A stretch of 64,000 nucleotides of DNA from JAHEEL01 sp034660035 (GTDB taxonomy: Bacteria; Actinomycetota; Acidimicrobiia; Spongiisociales; UBA5794): positions 1-64,000 of the forward strand of contig JAYEIJ010000079.1 in the NCBI GenBank assembly GCA_034660035.1. Direction: 5' to 3'. How positions within the stretch are numbered: the stretch's first letter is position 1; every line of letters starts with the position of its first letter. Positions 8,281 to 15,442 of the stretch are shown one piece after another. The position numbers were made by a program, and so were the translations under genes. The notes beneath the pieces were generated by a model. The model saw nothing but the letters and a program-made list of their open reading frames with translations. It had not been told where the DNA came from and did not search any database.

Positions 8281-9390
8281 ATGTTGTTCCAGACCCGCAC
8301 AGCAGACGACATGGCGAAGAGGCTTCGCGACGTCGAGGCTGAGATCTCGGACCTGCGCTGCGAGCAGGCGGTGTTGGTCAACGAGTTGAGCAAGACCAAC
8401 GCCGCATCCAAGGACGGACATCGGTCACTCGTAGAGTGGATCTCCGCAGAGCTCGACGTGTCGAGGGCGTCGGCGTCTGAGTTGGTGTTCTGCGGCAGGC
8501 ATCTCACCAAGTACCGATGGGTCAACTATCGCCTCGCCGAGGGTCTCATCACCTTCGATCGTGCCGTCGGACTGATGCGCCTCGCCGACGCCGGAGCCGA
8601 CCGGGCCACCATCGAAGATGCTGAGAGCATGGACCTTGCCGGCCTGAAGCGTCTCATCGCACAGCAGCGCAGGGTGACCCGCCGTGACGAACGGCAAGCC
8701 GCGCAGGAACGCTTCGCGATGATCCAGCCGAACCTCGACGAGTCCGCCTGGCGGATCTCGGGCGTGTTGCCCGGTGTCGACGGTCAGATCGTCTACCGGG
8801 CCCTCAACGAACGCTCGGACGAACTCCGACGGCTCCCCGGCAGCGACCAATACACCAGGGGGCAGCTCCAGGCTGACGCCCTGGTCGCCATGGCTCAAGA
8901 CTCAATGAACCGAACCAGCGACCGGACCGCATCGAATGGAGGATCGGTGACCGTGTTCGTCGACCTGGAACAAGCGAACGGAACCGGCGGGGAAACAGGC
9001 TGCGAACTCGAATACGGACCGAGGATCGGGCCTGCGGTGCTCGAGGAACTGCTCTGTACCGGCACCGTGCAGATCATCGGCCTCCAGGACGGCGAACCCG
9101 TCGTCGTCTCGAAGGCCTCGCGTGCGATCCCGCCCGCCATCCGGCGTCTCGTAGCGGCCCGCGACGGCGGCTGCACCATCGCAGGCTGCACCAGCCGCTA
9201 CCGGCTCGAACCCCACCACATCAGGTTGCGTTCACAGGGAGGGACACACGACCCGGAGAACCTCACCACCCTCTGCTGGTTCCACCACCACGTCGCCATC
9301 CATCAACAAGGCCTCAGAATCGACCCCGACTCACCGCCGCTCCGGCGCCGACTCATCCGAACCCCCAAAGGCCCCGACCCGCCGGTATGA
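8281..9390 (+). CDS. DUF222 / HNH endonuclease domain protein (13E12 type)
   Basis: This 369-aa protein has the two-part layout of the actinobacterial DUF222 (13E12 repeat) family: a helical N-terminal DUF222 region (about residues 10-240) and a C-terminal HNH nuclease fold from about 295. The nuclease shows RDGGCTIAGC, EPHHIRLRSQGG and NLTTLCWFHHH, that is, the zinc-knuckle cysteines and the HNH histidines. The biological role of the family is not established; members are often multi-copy and move between genomes. It starts at a leaderless ATG, is flanked on both sides by tandem repeats (8050-8175 and 9391-9470), and its stop codon touches the second array. Confidence 0.9.
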   Translation: MLFQTRTADDMAKRLRDVEAEISDLRCEQAVLVNELSKTNAASKDGHRSLVEWISAELDVSRASASELVFCGRHLTKYRWVNYRLAEGLITFDRAVGLMRLADAGADRATIEDAESMDLAGLKRLIAQQRRVTRRDERQAAQERFAMIQPNLDESAWRISGVLPGVDGQIVYRALNERSDELRRLPGSDQYTRGQLQADALVAMAQDSMNRTSDRTASNGGSVTVFVDLEQANGTGGETGCELEYGPRIGPAVLEELLCTGTVQIIGLQDGEPVVVSKASRAIPPAIRRLVAARDGGCTIAGCTSRYRLEPHHIRLRSQGGTHDPENLTTLCWFHHHVAIHQQGLRIDPDSPPLRRRLIRTPKGPDPPV

Positions 9391-9473
9391 GTAGCGGAGT
9401 AGCCGAGTAGCCGAGTAGCCGAGTAGAAGGCACACCTTCCACCGACTACGGACTACGGACTACTGATTACTCT
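9388..9473 (+). repeat. GTAG octamers then CTAC heptamers around a small hairpin
   Basis: Beginning at the stop codon of the preceding gene, GTAG recurs every 8 bp (9391, 9399, 9407, 9415, 9423). It is followed by a GAAGG/CCTTC hairpin with a 4-nt loop (9426-9439), then CTAC every 7 bp (9446, 9453, 9460) and TTAC at 9467. The two halves carry complementary cores, so the transcript could fold into a long imperfect hairpin. The same design is seen at 55697-55790. Confidence 0.93.
9468..9473 (+). promoter_or_regulatory. -10 element of xpt (near-leaderless)
   Basis: TACTCT, 7 nt before the xpt ATG. It is formed by the last degenerate unit of the CTAC heptamer array. Confidence 0.4.
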
Positions 9474-9480
9474 CCCACCC

Positions 9481-10047
9481 ATGGATATCGCTGCAATCGT
9501 TGAAGAGCGGGGACGGGTCGCCGGAGATCTTGTGCTCGTTGACGACTTTCTCAACCACCGGGTCGATCCCGTGATCATCGACGACATCGGACGGCAGATC
9601 GCCGAACACTTCGCCGATCTCAAACCGGACCTCATCGTCACAGCCGAAGCTTCCGGGATTCCGCCCGCGATGGCGACGGCCCGCTATCTCCCGCTGCCTG
9701 TGGTGTACGCGAAGAAGTATCACTCGATCGGCGAGCGAGACACGTTCGTTCGCGAGGTGCACTCGCCGACCAAGGGTGTCGAATACCGCATCGAGGTCGC
9801 ACGACGTGCCCTCGAATCGGGCGGCCGCGCCGTCATCATCGATGACTTCCTGGCAGGAGGGAGAACGGCGCAGTCGCTCGGCCAGATCGTCGAAGAGGCC
9901 GGCTGTGACATCGTCGGCTACGCCTTCGTGATCGAGAAGCAGTTCGCAGGCGGTCGGGACGTTCTCGAGTCGAACGGATGGGACGTCTGGTCGCTCGTCG
10001 AGATCGCCGGCATCGCGGACGGGAAGCCGGTCATCGCCACCCGATAG
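9481..10047 (+). CDS. xpt: xanthine phosphoribosyltransferase
   Basis: This type I phosphoribosyltransferase salvages xanthine to XMP with PRPP. The 188 residues parallel Bacillus Xpt: DDFLNHRVDP near residue 21, EASGIPPAMAT near 58, the PRPP motif VIIDDFLAGGRTA near 118, and FVIEKQFAGGRD near 148. The ATG at 9481 has no Shine-Dalgarno sequence, but TACTCT stands 7 nt upstream. Its last codons and stop (ACC CGA TAG) belong to a ~40-bp element found again at the end of the wax ester synthase gene. Adenine phosphoribosyltransferase is less likely because of the DDFLNH motif. Confidence 0.9.
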   Translation: MDIAAIVEERGRVAGDLVLVDDFLNHRVDPVIIDDIGRQIAEHFADLKPDLIVTAEASGIPPAMATARYLPLPVVYAKKYHSIGERDTFVREVHSPTKGVEYRIEVARRALESGGRAVIIDDFLAGGRTAQSLGQIVEEAGCDIVGYAFVIEKQFAGGRDVLESNGWDVWSLVEIAGIADGKPVIATR

Positions 10048-10077
10048 GAACGTGACCCGGCTTCGCCGGGTGTAGTC
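10040..10077 (+). repeat. terminator-like dispersed element, copy 1
   Basis: A ~38-bp sequence that starts inside the last codons of xpt, contains its TAG stop, and then forms a 7-bp perfect hairpin ACCCGGC/GCCGGGT with a 3-nt loop (10055-10071). It recurs inverted at 21280-21320 with one 2-bp insertion and a changed loop. No T-tract follows, so if it is a terminator it is not the classic intrinsic type. Confidence 0.85.
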
Positions 10078-10098
10078 GGTACTCGGTACTCGGTACGC
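10078..10098 (+). repeat. three heptamer units GGTACTC
   Basis: GGTACTC, GGTACTC, GGTACGC in direct succession, immediately after the terminator-like element and 6 bp before the large dispersed repeat. Confidence 0.85.
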
Positions 10099-10104
10099 TT
10101 GTGT

Positions 10105-10257
10105 GGCTCTTCGAATACGAGCGGGGTGTGGCGAAGAAGAAGCTGGTAGTGAGTCGGGTGAAGCCTCGGAACGCCGTACGTCCCACGAAGTACGTAGCGC
10201 GTACTACTGCCTGCAGTCTCCCCGGTTCTAACCGACCCCACCCATTCCCAAAGTGTC
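10105..10257 (+). repeat. ~155-bp dispersed repeat, copy A
   Basis: This stretch closely resembles 48360-48519. Over the first ~73 bases I count about 7 differences by eye. The middle differs in sequence but both copies form a hairpin there: here AGTACG/CGTACT (10182-10187 with 10193-10198 approximately). Near the right end CGGT-TCTA-ACCG forms a 4-bp stem, which in copy B is CGGT-TCGA-GCCG with a compensating change. The arms GAGCGGGGT and ACCCCACCC are a decayed form of a perfect inverted repeat in copy B. Open frames across it change amino acids freely between copies, so it is not coding. Confidence 0.85.
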
Positions 10258-10299
10258 AGATGTCGTCGGGATCAACGCCGGACGTCTGAGGAGTCCGTG

Positions 10300-10305
10300 T
10301 AGCTT
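10300..10305 (+). promoter_or_regulatory. -10 element of the EamA transporter gene
   Basis: TAGCTT, 7 nt before the ATG at 10313; no Shine-Dalgarno sequence. Confidence 0.4.
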
Positions 10306-10312
10306 CTTTCGG

Positions 10313-11095
10313 ATGAGTCAACGGATGCAGGCCTACGTCGGGTTGGTCGTTGCTGCGTTCCTCTTCGGAGCCACGTTCGTCGTGGTGAAGGAAGCGGTTG
10401 TGGCGATGCCGCCGCTCGCCTTCGTGGGTTGGCGCTTCCTGCTCGGCGCTGCCGTGCTCTTCCTGTTCGCCCGGCCCCACGGCCGATCGATCTGGATCGA
10501 TGGCCTCATGGCCGGCATCTTGCTCTTCATCGGTTTCGCGTCGCAAACGGCAGGGCTCACATCGACAACCGCATCGAACTCCGGCCTGATCACCGGTCTC
10601 TACGTCGTATTCACTCCGCTGCTCGCAGCGGCGGTCCGTAGGAGAGCCCCGGCCGTCTCAACCGTGTTCGGTGCGTTCCTCTCGGTCATCGGTCTCGGTT
10701 TCCTGACGATCACCGCCGGGTTCGGCTTGAACAGCGGTGACATCCTCACGATCGTGTTCGGTCTCGCAAGTTCGTCCCTGTTCGAAGGATTCCCCCTGCC
10801 TTCGCCGTCCGTTCTTCCAGCGCTGATCGGCACCGGTGTCATCGTGGCGGCGGGCGCATTCCTGTTGCAGGTCCGAGCTCAAACGGTGATCGGACCGAGT
10901 AGGACGGCGATCGTCCTGAGCGCAGAGCCCCTCTTCGCCGCCGCCACCGCGGCGGTGGTTCTAGGCGAACGGCTGACACTTCAGGGGTGGTTCGGTGCGG
11001 CGATGATCATGATCGGGATGTACGTCGTGCTGGCCTTTTCACCGGCGGAGCACGCCGACCTCGTCGCGGCCGAAGCGCTGAGTGAGGTTCACTGA
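10313..11095 (+). CDS. EamA/DMT family transporter with an internal deletion
   Basis: This 260-aa drug/metabolite transporter is normally built of two five-helix EamA repeats and about 290-310 aa long. The first repeat is intact (GATFVVVKEAV, PPLAFVGWRFLLGA, QTAGLTSTTASNSGLITGLYVV). In the second repeat, GDILTIVFGLASS jumps directly to a FPLPSPSVLPALIGTG loop, so roughly 45-50 residues, including about one and a half helices, are missing before the conserved AFLLQVRAQ and LSAEPLFAAATA. The frame stays open. It may be a functional variant or a decaying gene. The substrate is unknown. The start at 10313 is preferred for its -10 element; the 3' end overlaps the convergent small gene by 7 bp. Confidence 0.8.
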   Translation: MSQRMQAYVGLVVAAFLFGATFVVVKEAVVAMPPLAFVGWRFLLGAAVLFLFARPHGRSIWIDGLMAGILLFIGFASQTAGLTSTTASNSGLITGLYVVFTPLLAAAVRRRAPAVSTVFGAFLSVIGLGFLTITAGFGLNSGDILTIVFGLASSSLFEGFPLPSPSVLPALIGTGVIVAAGAFLLQVRAQTVIGPSRTAIVLSAEPLFAAATAAVVLGERLTLQGWFGAAMIMIGMYVVLAFSPAEHADLVAAEALSEVH

Positions 11096-11349
11096 CGTCT
11101 CTGGATACGCCGAATCCACCGGGCGCAGATCGAGATGGCGGCGAGGAGAACGAACAACACGAGAAACAGCAACACGAGAAACTCCGGGCCCGCGAAGTAC
11201 GACGTCGAGCATGTTCCCAGGCCACCAGGGCAAAGGCCCCAACCCGATCCTCCGCCGGCGAGGTCGGCGAGAACCACCATCGGTACCAACGCCGTGGCAA
11301 CGGCAGCAGCCACGAACACACCGAGCAGCATTCGGAGAACGATCAACAC
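11089..11349 (-). CDS. small two-helix membrane protein, unknown function
   Basis: The 86-aa product has two strong hydrophobic segments (about residues 1-25 and 55-75), a glycine/cysteine-containing external loop (GLCPGGLGTC) and a basic C-terminus RWIRRIQRRQ on the inner face. I do not recognise a family. The GTG at 11349 is preferred because TAGCCT lies 7 nt upstream; an ATG twelve nt further in is an alternative. It runs convergent to the EamA gene and divergent from the ThyX-like gene. Confidence 0.55.
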   Translation of the reverse strand: MLIVLRMLLGVFVAAAVATALVPMVVLADLAGGGSGWGLCPGGLGTCSTSYFAGPEFLVLLFLVLFVLLAAISICARWIRRIQRRQ

Positions 11350-11356
11350 GGCACGG

Positions 11357-11362
11357 AGGCTA
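11357..11362 (-). promoter_or_regulatory. -10 element of the small membrane protein gene
   Basis: TAGCCT on the minus strand, 7 nt before the GTG at 11349. Confidence 0.35.
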
Positions 11363-11418
11363 CCCCGGATCAGCGGTTGCCCCGCTTCCCGACACGCTGC
11401 TACGGTCAAATGCCACTC

Positions 11419-13083
11419 ATGTCATTCCCAACGAACCCCACTCCAAGTCCTGTTCCCTCCGGGTACCACGTTGAGTCGTTCACCCAAGAAGAGCGGATCC
11501 TGCTGAGCCGCTTCTTCACCAACGTCGATGGACCGGTGTTCGGAATCGTCAACCTTCCCGAGGTCGTGAAGGGAGCGCTCTTCGCTCGATACAGCCGGTC
11601 ACCGAACTCGGTCCGCCGTCTCTTCCTCGACGAGTTCGTCTCCCAACCCGAACTGGGCGTCCATGCCATCGCCGGAACCCTCGACGAGACCGACCCGGCC
11701 GTCGGCCTCGCTAAGGCCCGGGGCCTCTATGACCGGGTGTTCACGCAGTTCGGTGACGACTCCGTCGCGCAGCTCGGCGGCGCCCACATCGCATGCGAGC
11801 AGGCGTCCAACGTTCTCACGAAGGTCCTCGAGTGGGGCCGTCTTGCTTCGTATCTCGAGCAGTCCACCCGGTACATCTTCTACGACCGGAAACTCGGCGG
11901 CCGTTACCGCTACCACGTACCCGAAGAGCTCATCGGCTCAGCCCTCGAGACCGACTTCCGCTCGACGATGGACGGCCTCTTCGATTCCTACTCGTCCTTG
12001 ATCGGTCGTGCCGTCCCCTACTACGAGACTCTCTTCCCGAAGCAGGACACCGATTCGATGGGCGTATGGCGTTCAACGATCCGCGCCAAGGCCTGTGACG
12101 ACCTGAGGGGCATGCTCCCGGCTGCGACTACGTCCAACGTCGGCATCTTCGGAAGCGGCCAGGCTTACGAGATGCTCTTGATGCGGATGAGGGCGCACCC
12201 GCTTGCGGAGATCCGTAACTACTCCGATCTGATGCTCACAGAGCTGCGCTCGATGATCCCCTCGTTCCTCACGCGGGTCGACGTCCCCGATCGCGGCGGC
12301 GCGTGGAGCGACTATCTGGCGTCGGTCGCAGCAGACCTCGAGGAACGGGCGGATGCTCTCGATCTCACACCGGAGGATCGACCGCAGGTGAAGCTCGTCG
12401 AGTGGGATCCCGACGGCGAGACGAAGGTCGCGGCGGCGGCGCTCTACGCGGTCAGCGATCTCCCGGACGACCAACTCCTCGCGCACGTGCGATCCCTCCC
12501 AGCCGAGGATCGAGCGGATCTCATCACGGCGGCAGTTGGGACACGCGGGAACCGGCGCCACAAGCCGGGCCGCGCCATGGAGCGGACTTCTTACCGATTC
12601 GACGTTCTGTCCGACTACGGCATCTTCCGCGATCTACAGCGCCACCGGATGCTCACGATCGAGTGGCAGCGCCTCTCCACAGACCACGGGTACATCACGC
12701 CCGACGCCCTCGCCGACTTCGGAGCAACGACGGCATGGGACGAAGCGATGGAGCGAACGGCACAACTTGCCACGCGGATCGCCGCGGCTCACGGCCCGAC
12801 GGTCGCTCAGTACGCGGTTCCGTTCGCCTACCGGGTTCGCTACTACATCCAGATGAACGCCCGAGAGGCGTTCCACCTGCTGGAGTTACGGAGCCAGGCG
12901 TCGGGCCACCCCGGGTATCGCAAGGTAGCCCAGGAGATGCACCGGCTCATTCGCGACAAGGCCGGCCATCGAATCATCGCCGACGCGATGCAGTACGTAG
13001 ACCACAACGACTACGACCTGGCAAGACTCGAAGAAGAGAGAAGACTGGCCGCAAGGAGAGCGGCGCTGGGATTGAAGCCCTGA
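11419..13083 (+). CDS. tandem ThyX-like protein (two thymidylate synthase X folds)
   Basis: This 554-aa protein contains two copies of the ThyX (FAD-dependent thymidylate synthase) fold; a normal ThyX is 220-250 aa. The first copy carries RLASYLEQSTRY (about residues 141-152), matching the ThyX signature RHR-x2-S-x-N-E-x-S-x-R-Y except that the first two positions are Trp-Gly and the Asn is Leu; LRGMLPAATT and MRMRAHPLAEIR follow. The second copy has an intact RHR (about 408-410, QRHRMLTIEW) but not the rest of the motif, then MNAREAFHLLELR and AQEM near the end. Thus each half keeps a different part of the active-site signature. The reaction is uncertain. The start is ATG at 11419, 6 nt downstream of the expected +1 of TACGGT (11401-11406); in-frame starts at 11377 and 11410 are alternatives. 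Confidence 0.82.
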   Translation: MSFPTNPTPSPVPSGYHVESFTQEERILLSRFFTNVDGPVFGIVNLPEVVKGALFARYSRSPNSVRRLFLDEFVSQPELGVHAIAGTLDETDPAVGLAKARGLYDRVFTQFGDDSVAQLGGAHIACEQASNVLTKVLEWGRLASYLEQSTRYIFYDRKLGGRYRYHVPEELIGSALETDFRSTMDGLFDSYSSLIGRAVPYYETLFPKQDTDSMGVWRSTIRAKACDDLRGMLPAATTSNVGIFGSGQAYEMLLMRMRAHPLAEIRNYSDLMLTELRSMIPSFLTRVDVPDRGGAWSDYLASVAADLEERADALDLTPEDRPQVKLVEWDPDGETKVAAAALYAVSDLPDDQLLAHVRSLPAEDRADLITAAVGTRGNRRHKPGRAMERTSYRFDVLSDYGIFRDLQRHRMLTIEWQRLSTDHGYITPDALADFGATTAWDEAMERTAQLATRIAAAHGPTVAQYAVPFAYRVRYYIQMNAREAFHLLELRSQASGHPGYRKVAQEMHRLIRDKAGHRIIADAMQYVDHNDYDLARLEEERRLAARRAALGLKP

Positions 13084-13173
13084 GCTTTGAGCCTTGAGCA
13101 AGATCGGGTCCATAGCTCATGGCTGGTAGCTGGCAGCTCCCGTCTTTCTACCGTCTACTTTCTACTTTCTACT
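13081..13173 (+). repeat. three heptamer arrays filling a convergent junction
   Basis: From the TGA of the ThyX-like gene to the stop of the opposing small gene, the spacer is almost entirely heptameric: TGAGCTT, TGAGCCT, TGAGCAA (13081-13101); GCT every 7 bp at 13115, 13122, 13129, 13136; CTA every 7 bp at 13148, 13155, 13162, 13169. The first stop codon lies in the first array and the second (TAG, 13171-13169 on the minus strand) in the last one. Confidence 0.93.
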
Positions 13174-13381
13174 CCTTCAACGAGATCCTCAGAACCAGGG
13201 CGTCGTCTTCTACCGCCCATTCCGCGCGGCCTACCAGCGAGTAGTCCATGTAGTCGTTCTCCGCGCTCTCGATCCAGACGCGGCGAGCATCACCCTCAAG
13301 CGGTGGGATCCCCCGCTCCTTCACGGCATGCGCCCGGTCTCGAAATCGGGCAAGGAACTCATCGACGTTCAACTGGGCCAT
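13169..13381 (-). CDS. small acidic protein, unknown function
   Basis: A 70-aa soluble protein beginning MAQLNVDEFLARFRDRA. It is amphipathic and acidic, with no cysteine and no signal peptide. AGGAG lies 7 nt before the ATG and fixes the start. The end contains WAVEDDALVLRISLKE, which looks like a beta-rich core. I do not recognise the family, but the strong ribosome site and even codon use suggest a real gene. Its stop codon is supplied by the heptamer array at 13148-13173. Confidence 0.65.
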   Translation of the reverse strand: MAQLNVDEFLARFRDRAHAVKERGIPPLEGDARRVWIESAENDYMDYSLVGRAEWAVEDDALVLRISLKE

Positions 13382-13456
13382 CGGATCTCCTGTTCGTCTA
13401 GACCGAAGCGTACCCGACCGTCCGCCTCCGGTGAAGGTCCGACCTGACGCCCCGGC

Positions 13457-13462
13457 TACCCT
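13457..13462 (+). promoter_or_regulatory. -10 element of the ArsA-like operon (leaderless)
   Basis: TACCCT, 6 nt before the ATG at 13469, with no Shine-Dalgarno sequence. Confidence 0.5.
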
Positions 13463-13468
13463 GACTGC

Positions 13469-14329
13469 ATGCTCGATCGACGACTTCTCATCGTCTCCGG
13501 CAAGGGTGGTGTCGGAAAGTCCGCGGTCGCGGCAGCCCTTGCCAGCCTGGCCGCTCGTCGCGGGAAACGCGTCCTCGTTCTCGCGATGATCCAGCCCAGC
13601 GGACTCGCCGCCCACCTCGGCGTCGACTCCCTCCACTACGAGCCGACTCGCATCCACCCCGGGCTGTACGGCGCGGTTGTTGATCGCTCCCATGCCCTCG
13701 AGGAGTACCTCGGACTCCAACTCCACGTGCCCCGTTCTCTCCCAATGAGACAGCTCTCCGGCGCCCTCAGTGTGCTGGCCGACACGGCCCCCGGGATCCG
13801 GGAGATCGTCACGATGGGAAAGCCGATCTTCGAGGTCCAGAGCGGGAAGTGGGATCTCGTCATCGCCGACGCTCCCCCGCTCGGCCAACTTCAGTCTTAC
13901 CTTGCAGCACCTCAGACCATCACCGGACTCGTCCCGACCGGCGCCGTACGTGAACAAGCCTCCCGGCTCGAATCCACGCTCTCGGATCCTGCTGTCAGCG
14001 GATTGCTCCTCGTAACGACCCCCGAGGAACTCGCCGTTCACGAGACGAGAGAGGCAATCGCCCACATCGATGGCCAGAGGCAGATCCTTATCGTCGGTGT
14101 GGTCGCCAATCGTGTGCTCGAACCGCTCGGAGTCACAGCGGACGCGATCGCGGCCGTGCCGGACGGTCCAGCGCGGGACGCCGGTCTGCTCCACACCGGA
14201 TTGGTCGAGTCCCAGACCGTTTGGCTCAACTCGATTCCCGAGGATCCTCGACTCCCGTTCCTCTTCGGATTCCACACCCCCGCCGAAGTGTCTTCCCGAC
14301 TTTCCGAGATCTGTGAGTCGTTCGCATGA
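13469..14329 (+). CDS. ArsA/Get3-like ATPase, first of a pair
   Basis: This 286-aa soluble ATPase of the anion-transporting (ArsA/Get3) branch of the deviant-Walker family has GKGGVGKSAVAAALA at residues 11-25 (signature lysine in KGGVGKS), an atypical switch I region (VLAMIQPSG instead of VDPA) and a Walker B-like VIADAPPLGQ near 132. It overlaps the second ATPase gene by ATGA. The same two-gene arrangement is known in mycobacteria (Rv3679-Rv3680), where the proteins act together. No arsenic genes are near, so arsenite transport is unlikely. Transcription is probably leaderless from TACCCT. Confidence 0.88.
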   Translation: MLDRRLLIVSGKGGVGKSAVAAALASLAARRGKRVLVLAMIQPSGLAAHLGVDSLHYEPTRIHPGLYGAVVDRSHALEEYLGLQLHVPRSLPMRQLSGALSVLADTAPGIREIVTMGKPIFEVQSGKWDLVIADAPPLGQLQSYLAAPQTITGLVPTGAVREQASRLESTLSDPAVSGLLLVTTPEELAVHETREAIAHIDGQRQILIVGVVANRVLEPLGVTADAIAAVPDGPARDAGLLHTGLVESQTVWLNSIPEDPRLPFLFGFHTPAEVSSRLSEICESFA

Positions 14330-15387
14330 CACGGGAAACCACAACCGTGATCGTCACCGGAGCCGGTGGTGTCGGCAAGACGACGATCTCGGCCGCCATC
14401 GCCACGCGTCTGGCAGGATCCGACCGGCGCACCGTCGTCATGACCGTGGATCCTGCGCGTCGTCTCGCCGACGCACTCGATCTGCACTCCCTGTCGAACG
14501 AGCCGACCCCGGTGCCCGGCGTCACCGGACTCTGGGCCTCGACGCTCGACGCGACCGCATCCTGGGAAGGAGTCGTCCACCGCTACAGCGATCCCGACGT
14601 CGGCGAGCGGCTTCTCAAGAACCACTACTTCCGCGCCATCGCCGATCGCTTCCCCGCCGCCCAGTCTTTCGCTGCCGCCGAGACGATGTCGATGATGATC
14701 GAGTCGGGCAACTGGGATGCGATCATCGTGGACACACCCCCCTCGGCCGGCGGCCTCGATTTCTTCCTCGCTCCATCCCAGACGGCGGAACTCATCGGTG
14801 GCAAACTCCTCCGGTGGCTCACCGGATCGCAACTCCCGGGCCGACGCTTCCTCTACCGGTTCACGGGTCGCCCCATCCTCAAGATCGCGGATGCGATCCT
14901 CGGCGGGCCCCTCCTCGAGGACGTCGCCGAGTTCCTGCTCGACCTCCGGAGCATGTACGACCGCCTCGCAGCGCGCGCCGCCACCATCAATCGTCACCAA
15001 CAGCGCTCTACCACGCTCGTTGTGACAACGGCCGACCCGGCCCCGGTAGCCGAGGTGCTTCGGTTCTTCGAGGAACTGACGGAGGTCTCCATCGAACCCG
15101 CCGCCGTGATCTTGAATCGTGCGTTGCCGCTCGAATGGACGGCCGCCGCCCGTCAACCGATTCGCGGGATCCCGGATGCCGACCTCCGGGCCATCCTCAA
15201 GGCGAACCTGGTCAGATGGGGCGGTGAAGCGCATCGGCAGACGACGTCCATGGAGGGCATCGCCGATCGGTACGGAGTGCCGCTCATCACCGTGCCGTGG
15301 GTCGCAGACTCTCCCACGACCGTGGATGCTCTCGGCCGGCTTCTCGATGGCGTTGAAGGCCTGGACGCGCTGGCAGCACACAGCTGA
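14326..15387 (+). CDS. ArsA/Get3-like ATPase, second of a pair
   Basis: This 353-aa partner of the preceding ATPase has complete motifs: GAGGVGKTTISAAIA at about residues 12-26, the switch MTVDPARRLADAL near 46, and IIVDTPPSAGGLDF near 135. It has normal ArsA length, while the upstream partner is shorter and degenerate in switch I, suggesting an unequal heterodimer. The mycobacterial pair Rv3679-Rv3680 is the closest layout I know. The last codons (Ala-Ala-His-Ser and stop) are encoded by the start of a CAGC heptamer array. Confidence 0.88.
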   Translation: MTRETTTVIVTGAGGVGKTTISAAIATRLAGSDRRTVVMTVDPARRLADALDLHSLSNEPTPVPGVTGLWASTLDATASWEGVVHRYSDPDVGERLLKNHYFRAIADRFPAAQSFAAAETMSMMIESGNWDAIIVDTPPSAGGLDFFLAPSQTAELIGGKLLRWLTGSQLPGRRFLYRFTGRPILKIADAILGGPLLEDVAEFLLDLRSMYDRLAARAATINRHQQRSTTLVVTTADPAPVAEVLRFFEELTEVSIEPAAVILNRALPLEWTAAARQPIRGIPDADLRAILKANLVRWGGEAHRQTTSMEGIADRYGVPLITVPWVADSPTTVDALGRLLDGVEGLDALAAHS

Positions 15388-15441
15388 CAGCAGACAGCGA
15401 AGACACATACGGCATTTCCGGCTGTTCGCTGTCGGCTTGCT
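15374..15441 (+). repeat. CAGC heptamers then GCTG heptamers between convergent genes
   Basis: CAGC occurs every 7 bp at 15374, 15381, 15388 and 15395, and GCT every 7 bp at 15421, 15428 and 15435. The second half is complementary to the first, so both transcripts of this convergent junction could fold back. It fills the space between the ArsA-like gene (stop inside the array) and the dnaE stop at 15443. The middle carries ACATACGG, also seen next to the large array at 8176-8196. Confidence 0.9.
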
Positions 15442-15442
15442 C

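Noticed and set aside
7587..8421. Gln/Thr/Ser-rich open frames on both strands through the heptamer array
   Set aside because: They are by-products of a stop-free 7-bp repeat and overlap nth; no start signals, and the residue pattern just follows the repeat period.
8281..9390. DUF222/HNH gene as an active mobile element with terminal repeats
   Set aside because: The flanking arrays differ in unit and period and show no target duplication or element ends; similar arrays occur elsewhere without such a gene.
10055..10071. Classic rho-independent terminator after xpt
   Set aside because: The hairpin is strong but no T-rich tract follows; recorded as a terminator-like repeat only.
9918..10289. 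A protein shared between the two ~155-bp repeats (frames containing PRLHP and LRHTPL)
   Set aside because: Between the two copies most base changes alter the amino acid in this frame, as expected for non-coding DNA, while the hairpins are kept.
13469..15387. Arsenite efflux (ArsA) operon
   Set aside because: No arsB, arsC, arsD or arsR nearby, and the pair matches the actinobacterial ArsA-like couple instead.
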